Made by a program: the position numbers and the translations under genes | Notes under the pieces: generated by a model | What the model was told of the DNA's origin: nothing | The model's input: the letters and a program-made list of their open reading frames with translations, nothing else | Database searches by the model: none | In this document: positions 61,301-64,000 of the stretch, piece after piece | Position numbering within the stretch: position 1 is the first letter of the stretch | How the letters are laid out: each line of letters starts with the position of its first letter | From: Parachlamydiales bacterium | GTDB lineage: Bacteria > Chlamydiota > Chlamydiia > Chlamydiales > Rhabdochlamydiaceae | Direction: 5' to 3' | Assembly: GCA_020053915.1 (NCBI GenBank) | Contig: JAGVMG010000062.1 | Location: 1-64,000, forward strand | Length of the DNA: 64,000 nucleotides

Positions 61301-62352
61301 TAAACCGCCTCAGCGGTGCCGATGGCAATCCCGACTTTCACTCGGAGACAAAGCAAAAACTCAACGCGATCTCAGCTATGCTCGCTCGCAAATGTAAAAG
61401 TTTAGGCCGTCATTTGGACTCTGCCACTCTCCTTCAGAATAAAAGCTCTCAGTGGAAAAAAGGACAAAAATGGTTAGAAGAATGTGTCGATCATTCGGAA
61501 CACTTTATTCAAACTCTTTCCAACCACACCTATAAACAAAATACGCTGCCCATAGCAACACTAGCATTGCAAAACTTTTCCAAGTCGATCCGGAAATATG
61601 AACAATGCGCTTACTCTCCTTCCATTCTAAAAAAATTGAAGGCGTTTGAAAAAGAGCTTCAGAAACAGTATACAGAAATTCAAACCAAACATGCAGAACT
61701 TGAACTCATCCATTCGATTTCTCATCAGTTTGACACATTCAAAACTGATATACAGAGTATCATTGCATCAAATAGAACGAGAACAAGTGCGGAAAAACAG
61801 CACACACTGAATCTCATTGCAAAACTTTCAGACCGAAGCGTTCGGCATAAGCTGCTTCCTTGTCTCAAACTCTTAGAAAAGTCAACAAATCAATTAGACA
61901 CCGCCACTGCAGGAAAAGCTTTTAGAAAAACGATTGAAAAGATTGCGCGAGAAAAACAAAATGCCTTGGATTGGGATCATTCAGCACTGCAGGACACCGT
62001 CAAAGAACTTAAGAAACAAGCCCGCCTAGAAAAAAAACAATCCCTTGTCAAAATTCAAGAATACGCGAACAAAATCAATAAAAAAGCAACACGGATCAAT
62101 GATCATCTCACCCGTTTAGAAAGCTGGGGAAATGAACTGCTCGAGATCCCTATTATCAGTTTTCTCCCTTTTGACATGGGATGGATCTCCGATGCGTGCA
62201 AACAGGTCGCATTTGATTTAGGCAATGCAAAAGTCTCTGAGATACGCAAAGCCATTTCTCAAAAACACAACTACACAAGCGCCTTAAACCAGTTGATTAT
62301 TTTCCCCTTCTTGAATAAATATGCCAAACATTACCTCAAGGACAAAAAATGA
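58348..62352 (+). CDS. Giant helical protein, paralog 2
   Basis: About 1334 residues from the ATG at 58348; TTG at 58333 and ATG at 58396 are alternatives. It lacks a Ser run but has the matching WGAWLLENLM near the start, a Pro-rich hinge at about 325-350 (PTPPTGPAAPVLPLPTPPPS), and the same order of helical segments as the 52400 gene: PHEVYASFAQAGMEVFGPKF, LIEYLFEVLNKSRYNTP, KLKRYLNGD, LFLPKALETGVKTILSAVE. The C-terminal third is coiled coil. No signal peptide or known domain. Its last four bases overlap the Nudix gene. The conservation of layout with low identity implies an old duplication. Confidence 0.75.
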   Translation: MKNNVTTFPKIKLWQQMTTQTTPKKQTWGAWLLENLMHPVQIGSSKATHGALQGSHQYALANEDKLAGSLNQVLSKALLDPAPQALYSLRDRMKDFEKAPDNKKAMALFTALTAINREHPDLIKTKLSEREQKHFAHLLKTLDPDRSTSEIPTRFRQWFESVDKAVTKLIGDKEGAIRKLGNYVTDTLEPALCAQPHPLLKRCHEMLQVFQLHYSTTPKEQLRPLWTECMKCLTQLEQNTEHAPFARDEWKIIAKDMRAVNTWVQSKKTAYRPEPIQIWGMVEKAYKSQQGIADKMGDVLVSKIQGVLPSLVKLPGQMIADVFGSEPTPPTGPAAPVLPLPTPPPSSKTTASPDKQTFPQKLLEQAESVLNSCKDHISKKAITGIATLMQFAFNKVTDKLHKYKDQQTIELKIKPLLEKIQTVSKQGSWNELYKTLSASTKVMREHIILFQGIRLPTSGKQKKRTSAIPDLLNNIAKHQRVLKQESSEEPTQITSTMIAEEAVKFRTRATVFLPIKLASEWICSFQTSEQFFADLLAIPPSGAPEQWEETFRQRFFDEIEKADIFIARKWMAKGFYYAISPISTIFTESFLDRITDAMHTWKTKDDPANPRDIEIIGLVRNWLAILSSSYTQAANVSPKKAKDFKEMLTEALHSPGHNHGLKPHEVYASFAQAGMEVFGPKFDWRARVNRYWDGPPPAQFSSPVLDPLYLGFQTTARYSINALIWFPEWICNQLLHGSTKLFLRYNTLLQNQVETTVQSLSHHTPLAHSFNQVVFKQLQKIRDIIRVNFSTDSSQKKPKELVHSAAKKRAVSDLIEYLFEVLNKSRYNTPDKLKRYLNGDLTLQERVEKEIEGLFLPKALETGVKTILSAVETLSFDELMYHGLTIANKTFEPTEPVTKKEFTVLESGISELIDQILESSIFYALNDAFDFKGKKQKKGIHRFFRGIKKDISQSIAEIKYSMKEDPYKFGKAAIAHNIKLQKKQLNRLSGADGNPDFHSETKQKLNAISAMLARKCKSLGRHLDSATLLQNKSSQWKKGQKWLEECVDHSEHFIQTLSNHTYKQNTLPIATLALQNFSKSIRKYEQCAYSPSILKKLKAFEKELQKQYTEIQTKHAELELIHSISHQFDTFKTDIQSIIASNRTRTSAEKQHTLNLIAKLSDRSVRHKLLPCLKLLEKSTNQLDTATAGKAFRKTIEKIAREKQNALDWDHSALQDTVKELKKQARLEKKQSLVKIQEYANKINKKATRINDHLTRLESWGNELLEIPIISFLPFDMGWISDACKQVAFDLGNAKVSEIRKAISQKHNYTSALNQLIIFPFLNKYAKHYLKDKK

Positions 62353-62837
62353 ACCTCTTGGAAAGACAATTTACGGCCACTGTCTATATCCTCCATGATG
62401 ACAAAGTCCTACTCCATTTCCATGCCAAATTCGGCAAATGGCTCCCTCCAGGCGGGCATCTAGAACACAATGAAACACCCCAGGAATGCGCTAAACGAGA
62501 AGCCTTCGAGGAAACAGGCTTAGAGATCGAATTTGTCAAAGATGAACACCTTTGGGTCGATTACTCCAATGCGACAAGCATCGAGCGCCCCTTCCTCTGC
62601 TTGCTAGAAAACATCCCCGCACAAGGCACATCACCTCCTCATCAACATGTCGACTTTATCTTTGTCGGGACTCCCGTTGGAGGTGTTTTGAGCGAAGCTG
62701 CGATCCGCGACACCCAAGCTAAATGGGTGACCCTTGAAGAGGTTTTAGCCCTCACTCCTAACGAGGATGTTTTTGCCGAAACACAGCAGACAATCCAGAA
62801 AATCTTTCAATGGATGCAAACATTATCGATAAGATAA
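62349..62837 (+). CDS. Nudix hydrolase
   Basis: 162 residues. A complete Nudix box GGHLEHNETPQECAKREAFEETGL at about 37-60 carries the metal-binding REAFEETG core. Such enzymes hydrolyse nucleoside diphosphate derivatives; the exact substrate cannot be inferred. The first strand (ERQFTATVYILHDDKVLLHF) is typical. Its ATG overlaps the stop of the giant gene (ATGA) and its end overlaps the next gene, so the three are translated together. Confidence 0.9.
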   Translation: MNLLERQFTATVYILHDDKVLLHFHAKFGKWLPPGGHLEHNETPQECAKREAFEETGLEIEFVKDEHLWVDYSNATSIERPFLCLLENIPAQGTSPPHQHVDFIFVGTPVGGVLSEAAIRDTQAKWVTLEEVLALTPNEDVFAETQQTIQKIFQWMQTLSIR

Positions 62838-63946
62838 AAAAACAAGGCCTATACATCGCCTCCACTGGCCAGCATGTCGGTAAAACGACGACAACACTCG
62901 GCCTATTTTCCGGTCTAAAGAAACGGTGTCAAACCGTTGGCTACATGAAGCCGATAGGTCAAGAACATGTGCAAATCAAAAAGGATGTGCACATCGATAA
63001 AGATGTTCTCATCTTTAAGGATCATTTCCATTTAAAATCGGGATATGAAGAGATGAGCCCCGTGCTCATCCCTCCTGGGTTTACACGGGATTTTCTCGAT
63101 GGAAAAATCACAGAATATTCTTTATGCAAAAAGATTACCAATGCCGCCCAGGTTCTCTTAGCACAAAACCAAGTTGTTCTCTTTGAAGGCACTGGACATT
63201 GTGGTGTCGGCTCTATCCTTAACCTTAACAATGCGCAGGTTGCCGCCCACCTCAACATCCCTCTTATCCTCATCGTTCCGGGGGGATTAGGATCCTCTTT
63301 TGATGAACTCATGCTAAATAAAACCCTCTGCGATGCTTATGGAGTACGCATCTTAGGGGTCATTCTTAACCGAGTCTTGCCAGAAAAAAAGAGCATGATC
63401 GATCACTACATGCAAAAAGCTCTTTCTCGCTGGAAGCTTCCGATCTTAGGCTCAATCCCTTTTGATCCCTTTTTAAGCAACCCGACTATGCGCGACTTCG
63501 AAGCACTTTTCGAAACCCCCTTAAAAACAGGAGAATCTCATCGGCTGCGCCATTTTAAACAGATCCGCCTCGTCGCCACCTCTGTCGATACCTATCGTGA
63601 GTTGATCCTTCCCAATCAGCTCATCATCACTCCCGCCAATCGAGAAGAGATCATTTTAGCCACCCTCGCCAAGCACTGGGACGTGAAAATTGCAGACCCC
63701 ACCCAAGATTTAAAAGCAGGGATGATTCTAACAGGAGACTACCCTCCGCGACATTACATCATCGAAGAGTTGAAAAAAGCAAACATCCCGATGATCTATA
63801 CCCCCTTTCATAGTCATACTGCGATGAAAATGATCACCTCATTCACCGCTAAAATCCAAACAGAGGATGTAGAAAAAATTAAAGAAGCGATCGATGTGGT
63901 CGAAAAACACCTCGATTTCGATCAGATTGCAGACCTTTTAACTTAA
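62810..63946 (+). CDS. BioD/Pta-N-like P-loop protein with DRTGG-like domain
   Basis: 378 residues. Residues 1 to about 225 form a dethiobiotin-synthase-like P-loop domain (Walker A STGQHVGKTTTT, GYMKPIGQE, LFEGTGHCGVGS, GVILNRVLPEKK). The remaining 150 form a DRTGG-like regulatory fold (LVATSVDTYRELILPNQLIITPA, GMILTGDYPP, IPMIYTPFHSHTA). This two-domain layout is the N-terminal half of long phosphotransacetylases, without the Pta catalytic part. It is not BioD itself, since bio genes are absent. Function uncertain; possibly a nucleotide-sensing regulator. Overlaps Nudix by 28 bases. Confidence 0.8.
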   Translation: MDANIIDKIKKQGLYIASTGQHVGKTTTTLGLFSGLKKRCQTVGYMKPIGQEHVQIKKDVHIDKDVLIFKDHFHLKSGYEEMSPVLIPPGFTRDFLDGKITEYSLCKKITNAAQVLLAQNQVVLFEGTGHCGVGSILNLNNAQVAAHLNIPLILIVPGGLGSSFDELMLNKTLCDAYGVRILGVILNRVLPEKKSMIDHYMQKALSRWKLPILGSIPFDPFLSNPTMRDFEALFETPLKTGESHRLRHFKQIRLVATSVDTYRELILPNQLIITPANREEIILATLAKHWDVKIADPTQDLKAGMILTGDYPPRHYIIEELKKANIPMIYTPFHSHTAMKMITSFTAKIQTEDVEKIKEAIDVVEKHLDFDQIADLLT

Positions 63947-64000
63947 AAACTACACATGTCTACGAATGGCATCGCTATTCAGGCGACACTGCGGTTTAGG

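Noticed and set aside
62810-63946. Dethiobiotin synthetase (bioD)
   Set aside because: The protein is far longer, has a DRTGG-like second domain, and no biotin genes are nearby.
1-64000. CRISPR arrays and insertion sequences
   Set aside because: No regularly spaced repeats and no transposase-like coding sequence were found; the palindromes are non-identical and carry no genes.

Overview
The window reads as a chromosomal segment of a chlamydia-related ('environmental') member of the Chlamydiae. The strongest markers are a type III chaperone closely matching chlamydial Slc1 next to glgX, a yidC-dnaA pair, a PP2C phosphatase / NifS / two CBS-CorC protein block, and a dcd / ruvB / SpoIID-domain block. 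These groupings recall the pathogenic chlamydiae as I remember them. A complete classical menaquinone (Men) gene set and an additional archaeal-type methionine aminopeptidase are not what I expect from pathogenic Chlamydia, so a Waddlia-like or related lineage is likely. I cannot name a species.

Layout. 0-8 kb: an ankyrin-repeat candidate effector, folA, brnQ, a C58-like cysteine protease candidate, and a type 2 methionine aminopeptidase. 7.3-12.6 kb: an accessory block with an AbiE-like regulator/nucleotidyltransferase pair (the nucleotidyltransferase is frameshifted), a tetracycline-resistance-type ribosomal protection GTPase in operon with an FCD-family GntR regulator, and a small kinase-like protein. 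12.7-21.1 kb: menG-menF-menDH (fused)-menB-menA-menC-menE, tightly packed and mostly overlapping. 21-27 kb: lineage-specific genes in AT-rich flanks (a single-span membrane protein, a degenerate SDR, two small ORFs, an FAD monooxygenase/SGNH hydrolase pair), then a hotdog thioesterase that fits MenI. With MenI, the window encodes every step from chorismate to menaquinone apart from polyprenyl synthesis. 27.6-36 kb: TPR protein, yidC, dnaA, and a proline-rich protein with a sulfatase-modifying-factor-like domain. 36-44 kb: a small Ser/Gln-rich protein with a consensus promoter, the Slc1 chaperone, glgX, an Inc-like membrane protein, a lipoprotein, a CPBP protease, a serpin, PP2C and nifS. 44.8-52 kb: two CorC/HlyC proteins, an FtsL-like protein, dcd, ruvB, spoIID, SRP RNA and an outer-membrane barrel. 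52.4-64 kb: two giant paralogous helical proteins flanking a signal-peptide-bearing Stealth phosphotransferase and mazG, then a Nudix hydrolase and a BioD/Pta-N-like ATPase.

The most unusual points are: (i) a set of long intergenic palindromes, three of them about 165 bp with nested arms but mostly unrelated sequences, one running into the 3' end of menE; (ii) the giant paralog pair around a probably secreted Stealth enzyme; (iii) a GntR/ribosomal-protection operon whose Shine-Dalgarno lies inside a palindrome; (iv) the archaeal-type MetAP2; (v) several candidate effectors (C58-like protease, ankyrin plus possible permuted papain fold, kinase-like, SGNH hydrolase with a hydrophobic insert); and (vi) a serpin with a predicted Lys P1. 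No rRNA, tRNA, CRISPR array or intact insertion sequence was seen.
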